64,000 nt of DNA from Aureispira sp. CCB-QB1 (GTDB lineage: Bacteria > Bacteroidota > Bacteroidia > Chitinophagales > Saprospiraceae): contig CAMBRK010000010.1 of NCBI GenBank assembly GCA_945870185.1, forward strand, positions 1 through 64,000, written 5' to 3'. Below the pieces are notes generated by a model that was not told the DNA's origin, did not search any database, and saw nothing but the letters and a program-made list of their open reading frames with translations. The stretch's first letter is position 1. Each line of letters begins with the position of its first letter. Made by a program: the position numbers and the translations under genes. This document shows, piece after piece, positions 1 through 8,453 of the stretch.

Positions 1-342
1 GCAGTTACGAAATCAGAGTCATACAACAGTGACCTTAAAGTAGGATCAGTAAGCTTGAATGTAAGAACATCAGCGGTATCATCTATCGAGTTGTTCCAAA
101 ACGAGCCGAACCCATTCAGAGGTCAGACCACAGTGAGCTTCGAAATGCCAGAGGCAGGAGCAGCAACATTGAGTGTATATGACATGACAGGTAAAATAGT
201 AGTAGTAAGAAACATCGCAGCAACAAAAGGCTTAAATAGTGAAGTATTCACTAAAGAGCAATTAGGAGTAAGTGGTGTAATGTACTACACATTGGAAAGC
301 GGTGACTTCACAGCTACTAAGAAAATGATCATCGTTGAGTAA
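1..342 (+). CDS. C-terminal end of a T9SS-secreted protein (partial, 5' end outside window)
   Basis: The frame is open from base 1, so the gene starts upstream of the window; the TTG at 55 is an internal codon. The last ~80 residues form a type A T9SS sorting domain: an NEPNPF motif near the start of the domain, beta-strand pattern (TTVSFEMPEAG, ATLSVYDMTGK) and a terminal KKMIIVE. In known T9SS substrates this domain directs export across the outer membrane and is then cleaved. The functional part of the protein is not in the window, so its activity is unknown. A strong hairpin terminator follows 22 bp after the stop. Confidence 0.85.
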   Translation, partial: AVTKSESYNSDLKVGSVSLNVRTSAVSSIELFQNEPNPFRGQTTVSFEMPEAGAATLSVYDMTGKIVVVRNIAATKGLNSEVFTKEQLGVSGVMYYTLESGDFTATKKMIIVE

Positions 343-363
343 ACTAAATAATAGAATTTAGAT

Positions 364-400
364 AAAGGCCCTTTTTTGAATTTTCAATAAAGGGCCTTTT
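364..400 (+). terminator. Rho-independent terminator after the T9SS protein
   Basis: A perfect 9-bp stem (AAAGGCCCT at 364-372, AGGGCCTTT at 391-399) with an 18-nt AT-rich loop, followed by T-rich sequence. It also has a T run on the other strand. Confidence 0.85.
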
Positions 401-536
401 AATTTTAAATCATTGAATAGTCCTGAAACAAATTTATCTGGATTAAATGTGGTTTAATTTTTGTATTATAAAACAATTGAACCTTAATATTCAATAGTAG
501 AAATTATAGATTTAATAAGTACCTGTAACAGCTTTT

Positions 537-544
537 TAACTTTG
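537..544 (+). promoter_or_regulatory. -7 promoter box TAACTTTG for the oxidoreductase gene
   Basis: Matches the Bacteroidota consensus TAnnTTTG. It lies 18 bp before the ATG at 563 and would be inside the coding region if the TTG at 542 were the start, so it supports the ATG. No clear -33 TTG. Confidence 0.55.
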
Positions 545-562
545 ATTTTCAATTTGTTTTGT

Positions 563-1522
563 ATGATTAAAAACATTAAATGGGGAATTTTAGGATGTGG
601 CCGAATAGCTGAAAAATTTGCTTCAGACATTTTGTTGATACCTGATTGTCAACTTATTGCGTGTGCAAGTAAGGAGATACATAAAGCAACTATATTCGCT
701 GAAAAATTTCAAATTGCAAATTATTATGGTGATTATGAATCCATGTTGAAACTAAAAGAACTTGATGTAATTTATATAGCCACAACACATAATTTTCATT
801 TTTCCAATATTCTTCTTTGTTTGGAAAACGGCAAAAATGTTTTATGTGAAAAACCTTTATGTGTTTCTACAGTAGAAGTAAATAGGGTAGTGGATGCTGC
901 AAAATCCAATAATTTGTTTTTAATGGAAGCTATGTGGACTGCTTTTTTACCTGCTTTTAGACATTTGGTAAATGATGTAAAATCTGGGCTGATAGGAGAT
1001 GTCAGATATTTAAGAGCTGATTTTGGTTTTAGAACAGATTATAACCCTGTACATAGATTATTTAATCCTTCTTTAGCTGGCGGCTGTATTTTGGATATTG
1101 GTATTTATCCTTTATATGCTTCATATGAAATCTTAGGTAAACCAGAAACCATGCTATTATCAAACACAAAAGCACCTACAGGTGTGGAGATAGAAAGTAC
1201 TATGCATATGACATACCTTGGAGGTGCTACAGCGTCATTATATTCATCAATTAACTGTAATACAAGGAATACCTTAGAAATTTTTGGGACTAACGGGTCT
1301 ATATGGGTTCCAGGTAGGTTTCATGAGATTTCTAAATATACATATCTATCAAGTGATGGAGTTCAATATGAAAAATCTTTTGAAAAAATGGGTTGGGGGT
1401 ATTCTCACCAAATAGATCATGTAAATGATTGCAACAGGAATAAAATGACTCAAAGTGATATTATGACCTTTGATAAGTCAAAAGCTCTTATGGAAATCAT
1501 GGAAGAAGCAATAATGTATTAA
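563..1522 (+). CDS. Gfo/Idh/MocA family NAD(P)-dependent oxidoreductase
   Basis: 319 residues. The N-terminus has the Rossmann motif GILGCGRIAEKFA, followed by the family's CEKPL motif (residues ~94-98), whose Lys is a catalytic residue in known members. The C-terminal half is the alpha/beta dimerisation domain (GGCILDIGIYPL region). Members oxidise or reduce sugars, inositols or dihydrodiols; the substrate cannot be told here. The ATG at 563 is preferred over the TTG at 542 because a TAnnTTTG box sits at 537-544 and the protein then begins directly at the Rossmann strand. It is a single gene between a terminator and an independent promoter. Confidence 0.85.
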   Translation: MIKNIKWGILGCGRIAEKFASDILLIPDCQLIACASKEIHKATIFAEKFQIANYYGDYESMLKLKELDVIYIATTHNFHFSNILLCLENGKNVLCEKPLCVSTVEVNRVVDAAKSNNLFLMEAMWTAFLPAFRHLVNDVKSGLIGDVRYLRADFGFRTDYNPVHRLFNPSLAGGCILDIGIYPLYASYEILGKPETMLLSNTKAPTGVEIESTMHMTYLGGATASLYSSINCNTRNTLEIFGTNGSIWVPGRFHEISKYTYLSSDGVQYEKSFEKMGWGYSHQIDHVNDCNRNKMTQSDIMTFDKSKALMEIMEEAIMY

Positions 1523-1662
1523 TAGGTTGTATTGGAAGGGAAATTCTAGAGTAATTATCGTACTTATTCTTAAAAAGATAATAAATAACCTTAGGGAACA
1601 AAATGTAATGCATTTAGGACGTGTTGAAAGATGATTTATCGAAAAATATTGTAGTAATGTTG

Positions 1663-1670
1663 TACTTTTG
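1663..1670 (+). promoter_or_regulatory. -7 promoter box TACTTTTG for the RRM gene
   Basis: TAnnTTTG match 54 bp before the ATG at 1724. No convincing -33 element is visible. Confidence 0.5.
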
Positions 1671-1723
1671 ACCTTTAAACGGTTCTCGATTTTGATAATT
1701 AGGTTAAATTAAATTGTATTTTT

Positions 1724-2071
1724 ATGGAAATTTATATAGGAAGTATTCCTTTCAAGTGGAAAGATAAGGACCTAATTACACTATTTGAAAATTTCGGTAC
1801 TGTAGAAAAAGCAGCTATTGTAATAGATAAAATAACTAGACAAAACAAAGGTTTTGGATTTGTAACAATGAATGATTCCATACAAGCTCAAAATGCAATC
1901 AGAGCACTTAATGGAAGTGAACACCTAGGTATAGTTATAAAGGTTCAAGCTTCAGACCCACAATCAAAAGAGAAAAAATTTGGGCGCAAAAAAACAGAAC
2001 CCAAAGTTCTAAAACCATTACACGAAAAACCTAAAAATAAACTACCACCTTGGTTAAGGAAAGAATACTAA
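1724..2071 (+). CDS. RRM-type RNA-binding protein
   Basis: 115 residues with one RNA recognition motif: RNP2 IYIGSI at residues 3-8 and RNP1 KGFGFVTM at residues 42-49, with the aromatic residues that stack on RNA bases. The last ~35 residues are a basic, Pro/Lys-rich tail (KFGRKKTEPK region). Small single-RRM proteins like this are common in Bacteroidota and cyanobacteria and bind single-stranded RNA; some are cold-responsive. The gene has its own promoter, and the target RNAs are unknown. Confidence 0.9.
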   Translation: MEIYIGSIPFKWKDKDLITLFENFGTVEKAAIVIDKITRQNKGFGFVTMNDSIQAQNAIRALNGSEHLGIVIKVQASDPQSKEKKFGRKKTEPKVLKPLHEKPKNKLPPWLRKEY

Positions 2072-2128
2072 TGAATAAAGTAGGTTTTTAACATATTATT
2101 GACTAAAATTTTGTAACATAAATTTAAG

Positions 2129-2136
2129 TAAATTTG
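2129..2136 (+). promoter_or_regulatory. -7 promoter box TAAATTTG for the LolA-like gene
   Basis: TAnnTTTG match 27 bp before the ATG at 2163. A TTG at 2111-2113 lies 15 bp upstream, slightly short of usual spacing. Confidence 0.5.
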
Positions 2137-2162
2137 TCTTATCTTAATAAAAAGAGTTTTTG

Positions 2163-2843
2163 ATGAGATCATTGTTTGTTTTACTTTTTGCTTCTCTTGG
2201 ATATCTTAATTTAGGTGCTCAATCTCCTACTATGACAACAAAAAAAGATAACGACCCCAAAGCAAAATCAATCCTAGATAAACTTAAAAAAGAGTTTGCA
2301 GGATATAAATCTATGGAAGTTTCTTTTGAAATGGAATTGGAATTACCCAATCAACCTGCAGAGAAACAAAACGGAAGTCTGATACAGGATGGCAATAAAT
2401 ATGTAGTCAAAATGAAAGATCAAGAAATCTATGCTGATGGAAAAACTGTTTGGATTTATTTAAAGAAAAACAAAGAAGTACAAATCTCAAATTTTGAAGA
2501 ATCTACGACATCGGAATTTTTATCTCCAAAACAGATGATGACGCTTTATGAAAAAGTGGATTATGTTTATTCTATTATTGAAGAAAGAAAAGTCGGATCA
2601 GAAACGTTTACAGATATAGAGTTCAAACCATTGTCTAAAAAATCAGATATTGCAAAATTAAGACTTACAGTGGATAAAAAGGCAAATAAAATGGTATCTT
2701 TGCGCGTGTTTTCAAGAGATGGATCAAGATACTTACTGAAACTAAATAGTATCACGCCTAATAAAAAATATGAACCTTCTTTGTTTTCATTAAACACAAA
2801 GGCACTAAAAGGTGTTCATATAGAAGATCTGAGGATGGATTAA
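2163..2843 (+). CDS. LolA-like outer-membrane lipoprotein carrier
   Basis: 226 residues. A signal peptide (residues 1-20, cut near LGAQ) is followed by a LolA/LolB-type fold: AKSILDKLKKEFAGYKSMEVSFEMELE, then repeated beta-strands with the typical NGSLIQDGNKYVVKMKDQEIYADGKTVWIY pattern shown here in short pieces (DGNKYVVKM, YADGKTVWIY). Known LolA carries lipoproteins through the periplasm. The start is the ATG at 2163, not the TTG one codon before. A terminator hairpin follows 38 bp after the stop. The family is secure; whether this is the main LolA of the cell is not. Confidence 0.8.
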   Translation: MRSLFVLLFASLGYLNLGAQSPTMTTKKDNDPKAKSILDKLKKEFAGYKSMEVSFEMELELPNQPAEKQNGSLIQDGNKYVVKMKDQEIYADGKTVWIYLKKNKEVQISNFEESTTSEFLSPKQMMTLYEKVDYVYSIIEERKVGSETFTDIEFKPLSKKSDIAKLRLTVDKKANKMVSLRVFSRDGSRYLLKLNSITPNKKYEPSLFSLNTKALKGVHIEDLRMD

Positions 2844-2881
2844 ATAGAACCGAATTCACTTACTCAGTTTAATCAACCATG

Positions 2882-2915
2882 GATTCCCGGCCCAACCTCC
2901 GGGAATCTTTTATTT
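2882..2915 (+). terminator. Rho-independent terminator after the LolA-like gene
   Basis: A 9-bp perfect stem (GATTCCCGG at 2882-2890, CCGGGAATC at 2899-2907) and then TTTTATTTT. Confidence 0.85.
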
Positions 2916-2927
2916 TAGCGCGATTCT

Positions 2928-3632
2928 ATGTTAGAAATTGTTTACGAAGATCCTTATCTGATAGCAGTTAATAAGCCTCATGGTTTATTTGTACATCGAA
3001 CTGTTTTAGATAATACAGCTACTGAGTTTGCATTACAAATGGTCAGAGACATGATAGGGAGTCATGTATATTCGATCCATAGGTTAGATAGAAAGACTGC
3101 GGGAGTTTTACTTTTTGCAAAAGACAAAGCAATTCAATCGCAACTAGCAAAAAAATTTATTCAAAAGGAAATAGATAAAAAGTATCTTGCCATTGTAAGA
3201 GGCTATACACCTGATCTTGGAACCATAGAATATCCTTTAGTAACCGAAGACGGCAAAATTCAAGATGCGGTCACGCATTATAGAACGATTTCAAGAACTG
3301 AAATTCCATTTTCATCAGGTAAATTTACTACTTCTAGATATTCCTTAATAGAAGTAAATCCTGAAACAGGAAGAATGCATCAGATAAGAAGACATATGTC
3401 CCATATTTTTCATCCCATAATTGCTGATAGACCTCATGGATGTAATAAACAAAATAGGTTTTTTATACAACAATATAAAATGGATACTATGTTGCTCCAT
3501 GCATCTAGATTGACATTCACACACCCTATTAATCTCAATCGTATAGAGTTGTTTGCAAAAACCCATGATGAATTCAATCGGATGATATCAACCTTAGGCT
3601 TTGAACTTAATTCAGACCTTTATATCGGCTAA
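2928..3632 (+). CDS. truC: tRNA pseudouridine synthase, TruC-like (RluA family)
   Basis: 234 residues. The N-terminus reads LEIVYEDPYLIAVNKPHGLFVHR, as in TruC, and the RluA-family catalytic motif HRLDR is at residues 51-55 with catalytic Asp54. The ETGRMHQIRRHM motif follows at ~150. TruC makes pseudouridine-65 in certain tRNAs; the VHR after the NKP motif and the short length fit TruC better than RluC/RluD. There is no S4 domain. The gene follows a terminator, so it probably has its own promoter, but no TAnnTTTG box was found. Confidence 0.82.
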   Translation: MLEIVYEDPYLIAVNKPHGLFVHRTVLDNTATEFALQMVRDMIGSHVYSIHRLDRKTAGVLLFAKDKAIQSQLAKKFIQKEIDKKYLAIVRGYTPDLGTIEYPLVTEDGKIQDAVTHYRTISRTEIPFSSGKFTTSRYSLIEVNPETGRMHQIRRHMSHIFHPIIADRPHGCNKQNRFFIQQYKMDTMLLHASRLTFTHPINLNRIELFAKTHDEFNRMISTLGFELNSDLYIG

Positions 3633-3638
3633 TTAATC

Positions 3639-4073
3639 TTATATTTTTGTTCTTTTATACTTTGCCCATATCGCTTTAAACTGCGTTGCCATCATTTTGC
3701 TCTTCTCGTTAGACAAGCGTATGACATCGTTAACATCTTCAGAACTTGGAGCGACGCATGCTACACAATCTGCACCATTACCATTGTAGATACCTGTCTC
3801 CATTAAGAAAGGTAAATAGTCGGATTCAGGTAGAATTAGGAAGGTCTGATTTATTTCGTCTTCACTCATTTGATATTTTTTACTGTAAATATCAAGATTC
3901 TTATGTATATCCTTTGAAGCAGGTATTATATATTTATATTTAGTCTTTTGCCCAAGATTAACAGTTACCATCTCTGAAAAATCAGCGTTATCAACATCAT
4001 AGTAAAGTTCAGGACTGATTACCCAAACTTCTGTGGCTTGATCTTCTAACTGAATTAATTGTTTAATTGTCAT
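3639..4073 (-). CDS. Hypothetical cytosolic protein, 144 residues
   Basis: No family recognised. It lacks a signal peptide and membrane segments. The first half is beta-rich (ATEVWVISPELYYD), with a CVACVA segment at about residues 103-108 and a basic C-terminus. It converges on truC with only 6 bp between stops. A TACCTTTG promoter box on the same strand at 4091-4098 supports the start and argues for a real gene. Confidence 0.7.
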   Translation of the reverse strand: MTIKQLIQLEDQATEVWVISPELYYDVDNADFSEMVTVNLGQKTKYKYIIPASKDIHKNLDIYSKKYQMSEDEINQTFLILPESDYLPFLMETGIYNGNGADCVACVAPSSEDVNDVIRLSNEKSKMMATQFKAIWAKYKRTKI

Positions 4074-4090
4074 TCCATTCTAATTTAAAG

Positions 4091-4098
4091 CAAAGGTA
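4091..4098 (-). promoter_or_regulatory. -7 promoter box (TACCTTTG on minus strand)
   Basis: Reverse complement CAAAGGTA reads on the + strand, 17 bp before the minus-strand gene start at 4073. This spacing predicts a short leader. Confidence 0.6.
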
Positions 4099-4181
4099 GT
4101 AGCTCTTATCCGAATTGTGTTAATAAATGTGTTAAAATTTCTATTTTGAAAGACTTTGTTTCATGATAGACGTTTACCATA

Positions 4182-4757
4182 ATGTATTTAAAATTTTACA
4201 AGATGAATTTATGTTTTTACTTTAGTTTTTTTATATTTTTCTGCAATGTTTTCAATTCAATTTCAGCTCAAGAAAATTGGAGAGTTTTTAATCCTAATGA
4301 TCGTTCATTTGAATTATTGGCTCCATATCCTATGAAAAGCGGTGAAAAAAAATTATTGACGGATGTAGGTGAATTGCATCCTGTAACTTGGATATGTGAG
4401 GGTCAGAAAAATGATGATAACTACTTGTACTTGGTAGCTTTTGTGGATTATCCTAATGGTACATTTCATAAAGATTCCATCTCATTAATTAATGAATTAT
4501 TTAAGGTGAGTATGGAAACTCACATCGCAGACCTAGGTGGTGAACTTGTTTATGAAGCTGATGCATCACTAGATTATTTTAAGGGCAAGATTTATAGAGC
4601 ATCTTATAATCAAAATAAGCTCGTAGCAAAATGCAGAATGATTCTTGTTGGTGATCGATTTTATACGCTTCAAGTGTATACATTAAGTGAGAAAAGCTTA
4701 AATGATAAAATTTCAAAGTTCTTGAATTCATTTAAAGTCATAAGGGTTGTGGAATAA
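4182..4757 (+). CDS. Secreted hypothetical protein
   Basis: 191 residues with an N-terminal signal peptide (hydrophobic residues ~9-28, cut near ISAQ). The mature part resembles the PsbP/Mog1-like shape in outline: strand-rich start (RSFELLAPYPM), a middle helix (INELFKVSMETHIADLGG) and a terminal helix (SLNDKISKFLNSFKVI); this likeness is only an impression. The ATG at 4182 is kept over the one at 4203 because it supplies the Lys residues expected before a signal-peptide core. Function unknown. Confidence 0.7.
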   Translation: MYLKFYKMNLCFYFSFFIFFCNVFNSISAQENWRVFNPNDRSFELLAPYPMKSGEKKLLTDVGELHPVTWICEGQKNDDNYLYLVAFVDYPNGTFHKDSISLINELFKVSMETHIADLGGELVYEADASLDYFKGKIYRASYNQNKLVAKCRMILVGDRFYTLQVYTLSEKSLNDKISKFLNSFKVIRVVE

Positions 4758-4813
4758 TATCTGTTTAAGAAAACATTTGCATCTGTAAATTTAAAAGTTA
4801 CCACGGAATAAAA

Positions 4814-4821
4814 TATCTTTG
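4814..4821 (+). promoter_or_regulatory. -7 promoter box TATCTTTG for glgA
   Basis: TAnnTTTG match 58 bp before the glgA ATG at 4879. Confidence 0.5.
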
Positions 4822-4878
4822 AGCCCTAATGATTTTTCACAAATATTTTTCAATTGATTACTTTTAAAGCATATATTG

Positions 4879-6306
4879 ATGAAACTTTTTTATGTAAGTG
4901 CAGAATGTTTTCCCGTAGCTAAAGTAGGAGGATTAGCGGATGTGGTTGGATCTTTACCTAAGTATTTAAATAAGATTGGTGCCCAATGTCATGTAGTTAT
5001 TCCTGCGTATGAAATGCCTTGGTTTGAAGGGAAATTATACAAAATTATTCACCAAGGTAGGTTTAATTTAGGTCAAGAACATTTATATTTTGAAGTTAGA
5101 TATTTCTTAGATGATATTTTAGGATTTCCATTTTATACCATTCATATTCCTTCTAAATTTGATAGATTTGGAGTTTATGCAGGGAAAGATGGTAATTATT
5201 TTGGCGACGAACTTGAAAGATATATATCGTTCCAAAGGGCTTTTTTAACGTGGTTGCGAGATGGAAATGTAGATGTGGATATAGTGCATTGTCATGACCA
5301 TCACACGGGCTTAATTCCATTCATGATGAAGTATGCATATGAGTTTCAAATGCTTTCAAACATACCTACAGTATTTACCATTCATAATGAGCGTTACCAA
5401 GGATCATTTAGTTGGTCTAAACAGTACTTACTTCCTCAATTTGATAGTTGGAAGAGTGGGTTATTGGAATGGAATAACGTGATAAATCCTCTTGCTTCTG
5501 CGGTAAGATGTGTTTATAAAGTAACCACAGTTTCACCCCATTATATGAAAGAGCTAATGTATGATTCACTCGGGCTTGAAAACTTATTTAGAGCTGAAGC
5601 TTGGAAAAGTGTGGGTATTTTAAATGGAATAGACAATGCAGTGTGGAACCCAGCGACTGACCCTATGATAGATCATCATTACAAGAAAAATCACATACAA
5701 TTTAAGAGTAAAAACAAAGCAGTTATTTGTAAAACTGCGGGATTAGATCCATCGTTACCTTTATTTGGATTTATTGGTAGATTGGTATTAGAAAAAGGTG
5801 CTGAAATTATTTCAGGTTTAATAGACACCTGGTTGTCTCACCACAAAAATGCAAATTTTATAGTATTAGGTACTGGGGATAAAAGCATAGAAAGCTCACT
5901 ACAGGCAGTAGCTTATAAGCATCCGGGTAATGTGGCATGTATGCTTGCTTACAATGAAGCCATGTCGCATAAAATATATGCCGGAGCAGATTTTCTACTA
6001 ATGCCATCCAGAGTAGAGCCATGTGGTCTAAATCAAATGTTCGCTATGAGGTATGGAACGCTTCCTATAGTAAGGACGACAGGCGGATTAAAAGACAGCG
6101 TTAGGGATATTAGTGAAGAAGGAGGAGTAGGTATTAGATTTAATGATATGAATTTCGACCAAATGATACATGCCATTTGGAGAGCTTATGATATGTATCA
6201 AAATCCTGAGTTTAAAAATTACTGTGTCGCTGCTGCTATGGCTCTGGATTATTCATGGGATGCTTCTGCACAAAAATATAAAGATATCTACACAAGTTTG
6301 TTATAG
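4879..6306 (+). CDS. glgA: Glycogen (starch) synthase, GT5 family
   Basis: 475 residues, the usual GlgA length. The N-terminal ADP-glucose site KVGGL is at residues 15-19, the acceptor-side HCHDHHTGL near 135, and the C-terminal catalytic stretch SRVEPCGLNQMFAMRYG near 378. It adds glucose from ADP-glucose (or UDP-glucose) to growing alpha-1,4-glucan. The start is the ATG at 4879; the TTG one codon earlier is not needed. No glgB, glgC or glgP is adjacent, so glycogen genes are dispersed. Confidence 0.9.
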   Translation: MKLFYVSAECFPVAKVGGLADVVGSLPKYLNKIGAQCHVVIPAYEMPWFEGKLYKIIHQGRFNLGQEHLYFEVRYFLDDILGFPFYTIHIPSKFDRFGVYAGKDGNYFGDELERYISFQRAFLTWLRDGNVDVDIVHCHDHHTGLIPFMMKYAYEFQMLSNIPTVFTIHNERYQGSFSWSKQYLLPQFDSWKSGLLEWNNVINPLASAVRCVYKVTTVSPHYMKELMYDSLGLENLFRAEAWKSVGILNGIDNAVWNPATDPMIDHHYKKNHIQFKSKNKAVICKTAGLDPSLPLFGFIGRLVLEKGAEIISGLIDTWLSHHKNANFIVLGTGDKSIESSLQAVAYKHPGNVACMLAYNEAMSHKIYAGADFLLMPSRVEPCGLNQMFAMRYGTLPIVRTTGGLKDSVRDISEEGGVGIRFNDMNFDQMIHAIWRAYDMYQNPEFKNYCVAAAMALDYSWDASAQKYKDIYTSLL

Positions 6307-6356
6307 CTTTTTAGTAATTAGGTAACTATTGATACTTAACAAAGATCAAATTTATT

Positions 6357-6364
6357 TACCTTTG
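6357..6364 (+). promoter_or_regulatory. -7 promoter box TACCTTTG for purKE
   Basis: TAnnTTTG match 22 bp before the GTG start of purK. Its position supports that GTG. Confidence 0.6.
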
Positions 6365-6386
6365 CTCTTCATATTAAAGTAACAAA

Positions 6387-7547
6387 GTGCATAATAGATT
6401 AAATCAAAAAATAGGTATACTTGGAGGTGGACAGCTTGGCAAAATGCTTTGTCAAGCAGGAAGTAAATTAGGATTGGATATTACTATTTTGGAAAAAGAT
6501 CACAGTTTTCCTGCTTACCAGGTATGTTCATCTTATGTATGTGGAGATATCACTTCCTATGACGATGTGATGCGCTTTGGCGAAAAAATGGATGTTATAA
6601 CCATAGAAATTGAAAATGTTAATATAGATGCTTTAGCTGATTTGGAAAAAGCAGGCAAAAAAATATATCCACCTACCGATGCCTTGAGAGTAATAAAAGA
6701 CAAAGGTAAACAAAAGATGTTCTACGAAGGCAATGGCTTTCCGACTTCAGAGTTTGAATTGTTACATGGGAAAGACGAACTCATCCAGTTGGTGATGAAT
6801 CATAAACTGGATTATCCTTTTGTACAAAAATCTAGAACTGATGGTTATGATGGTAAAGGGGTACATATCGTTCGCAAAAATGAGGACTTAGAAACTTTAT
6901 TGGAAGGACCTTGTTTGGTCGAAACCATGGTAGATATTTCTAAAGAAATTGCGGTTATTGTGGCTAGAAACCCATCAGGTGAAATGATGACTTTTCCTTC
7001 TGTAGAAATGCATTTTCATCCTACAGCTAATCTTGTTGAATTCCTGTTTTGTCCATCTTCACTTACACCTGATGAAGAGTCAAAAGTCACAGAACTTGCC
7101 AAAAAACTTGCACAAAAACTCAATGTTGTAGGTCTATTGGCAGTTGAAATGTTTGTAGATAAAAATGGTGAAATTTTAATAAATGAAGTAGCTCCAAGAC
7201 CACATAATTCGGGCCATCATACTATAGAAGCTTGTGTAACATCACAATATGAAATGCATCTTCGAGCTATTTTAGATTTACCTTTAGGAAGTACAGCGTT
7301 AATCCGCCCTGCTGTTATGGTAAATCTGTTAGGGGAAGAAGGTTTTACTGGCGAAACTTTATATAAAGGAATAGAAGACTGTCTTAAACTAGGTGGAGTA
7401 TATCCTCATCTCTATGGCAAAAAGGAAACAAAACCGTTTAGAAAAATGGGTCATGTAACCATTGTTGAAAAATCATTGGATGATGCTATTGTAAAAGCCA
7501 AATTTGTTCAAAATCATTTAAAAGTAATTTCATCAAATGGAGCATAA
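6387..7547 (+). CDS. purK: 5-(carboxyamino)imidazole ribonucleotide synthase (PurK)
   Basis: 386 residues, ATP-grasp fold. N-terminal [13 protein letters not shown]; the ATP-grasp features [14 protein letters not shown] (~residues 146-159) and [13 protein letters not shown] (~264-276) are the PurK signature. It carboxylates AIR to N5-CAIR with ATP and bicarbonate in purine synthesis. The start is GTG at 6387: no in-frame ATG occurs before the Rossmann-like motif, and a promoter box ends 22 bp upstream. It overlaps purE by 11 bp, so the two are surely co-transcribed and likely translationally coupled. Confidence 0.93.
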   Translation: MHNRLNQKIGILGGGQLGKMLCQAGSKLGLDITILEKDHSFPAYQVCSSYVCGDITSYDDVMRFGEKMDVITIEIENVNIDALADLEKAGKKIYPPTDALRVIKDKGKQKMFYEGNGFPTSEFELLHGKDELIQLVMNHKLDYPFVQKSRTDGYDGKGVHIVRKNEDLETLLEGPCLVETMVDISKEIAVIVARNPSGEMMTFPSVEMHFHPTANLVEFLFCPSSLTPDEESKVTELAKKLAQKLNVVGLLAVEMFVDKNGEILINEVAPRPHNSGHHTIEACVTSQYEMHLRAILDLPLGSTALIRPAVMVNLLGEEGFTGETLYKGIEDCLKLGGVYPHLYGKKETKPFRKMGHVTIVEKSLDDAIVKAKFVQNHLKVISSNGA

Positions 7548-8031
7548 ACCTCAAATTAGTATCATTATGGGTTCTGATTCAGATTTACCCATCATGAAGC
7601 AGGCTGCTGAAATGTTAGCATTTTTCGGAATACCCTATGAAATTTTAATCGTATCAGCACACAGGACACCTGAAAGGATGTTTGAATTTGCAAAAAATGT
7701 TCATCTGAGAGGAGTTAAAGTAGTTATTGCTGGTGCTGGTGGGGCTGCTCATCTCCCGGGAATGGTGGCTTCTATAACTCCACTTCCAGTGATAGGAGTT
7801 CCAGTGAAGTCTTCAAACTCTATTGATGGTTGGGATTCCGTATTGTCAATACTTCAAATGCCAGGAGGAATTCCTGTCGCAACGGTAGCTCTAAATGGTG
7901 CAAAGAATGCTGGAATTTTAGCTGCTTCTATTTTGGGATGTAGTCAACCAGACATTTTAGACAAAATCTTGGGTTATAAGGAAAAACTAAAAAACGAAGT
8001 TTTACAAAAAGCTGAAAATCTCAAATTTTAA
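7537..8031 (+). CDS. purE: N5-carboxyaminoimidazole ribonucleotide mutase (PurE)
   Basis: 164 residues. GSDSDLPIM near residues 13-21, SAHRTPERM near 41-49 and [12 protein letters not shown] near 67-78 are the class I PurE active-site motifs. It converts N5-CAIR, the PurK product, to CAIR. The ATG overlaps the end of purK by 11 bp. Confidence 0.95.
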   Translation: MEHKPQISIIMGSDSDLPIMKQAAEMLAFFGIPYEILIVSAHRTPERMFEFAKNVHLRGVKVVIAGAGGAAHLPGMVASITPLPVIGVPVKSSNSIDGWDSVLSILQMPGGIPVATVALNGAKNAGILAASILGCSQPDILDKILGYKEKLKNEVLQKAENLKF

Positions 8032-8042
8032 TCGATAAAGCC

Positions 8043-8441
8043 ATGAAGAAGAGAAATTTTTTGATCAATGCATTCTTGAAAAAATGTCCAAGATGTCAGG
8101 AAGGCAATTTGTTTACTGCTCCATTTGAGTTTAGTAAACCAGTGGCTATGCCGGAACAATGTCCCATATGTAAACAAAAGTACGAACCCGAACCAGGCTT
8201 TTATTATGGAGCTATGTTTTTATCTTATATATTTTCTGGCTTCTTTTTTTTAGGAATAATGGGGATATTATTGATCGTTTTCAAAATGAGTATTAACCCT
8301 GCCATGGGAGTTCTTTTAATTGTTGCGGCAATAACTTATTTCTTTTTTTTGCGAATGTCACGCTCTATTTGGATCAATCTCCTAGTAAAGTATGATCCTA
8401 AATCCAAGGAAAAACAAGAAACACAATCATTTGGGTATTAA
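8043..8441 (+). CDS. DUF983 family membrane protein
   Basis: 132 residues. Two CxxC pairs (CPRC near residue 15, CPIC near 40) form a likely zinc ribbon, followed by FYYGAMFLSY and two or three transmembrane helices. This layout is the DUF983 family, whose function is not established. It starts 11 bp after purE and is probably in the same transcript. Confidence 0.85.
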   Translation: MKKRNFLINAFLKKCPRCQEGNLFTAPFEFSKPVAMPEQCPICKQKYEPEPGFYYGAMFLSYIFSGFFFLGIMGILLIVFKMSINPAMGVLLIVAAITYFFFLRMSRSIWINLLVKYDPKSKEKQETQSFGY

Positions 8442-8453
8442 TAAAAAGAAAAT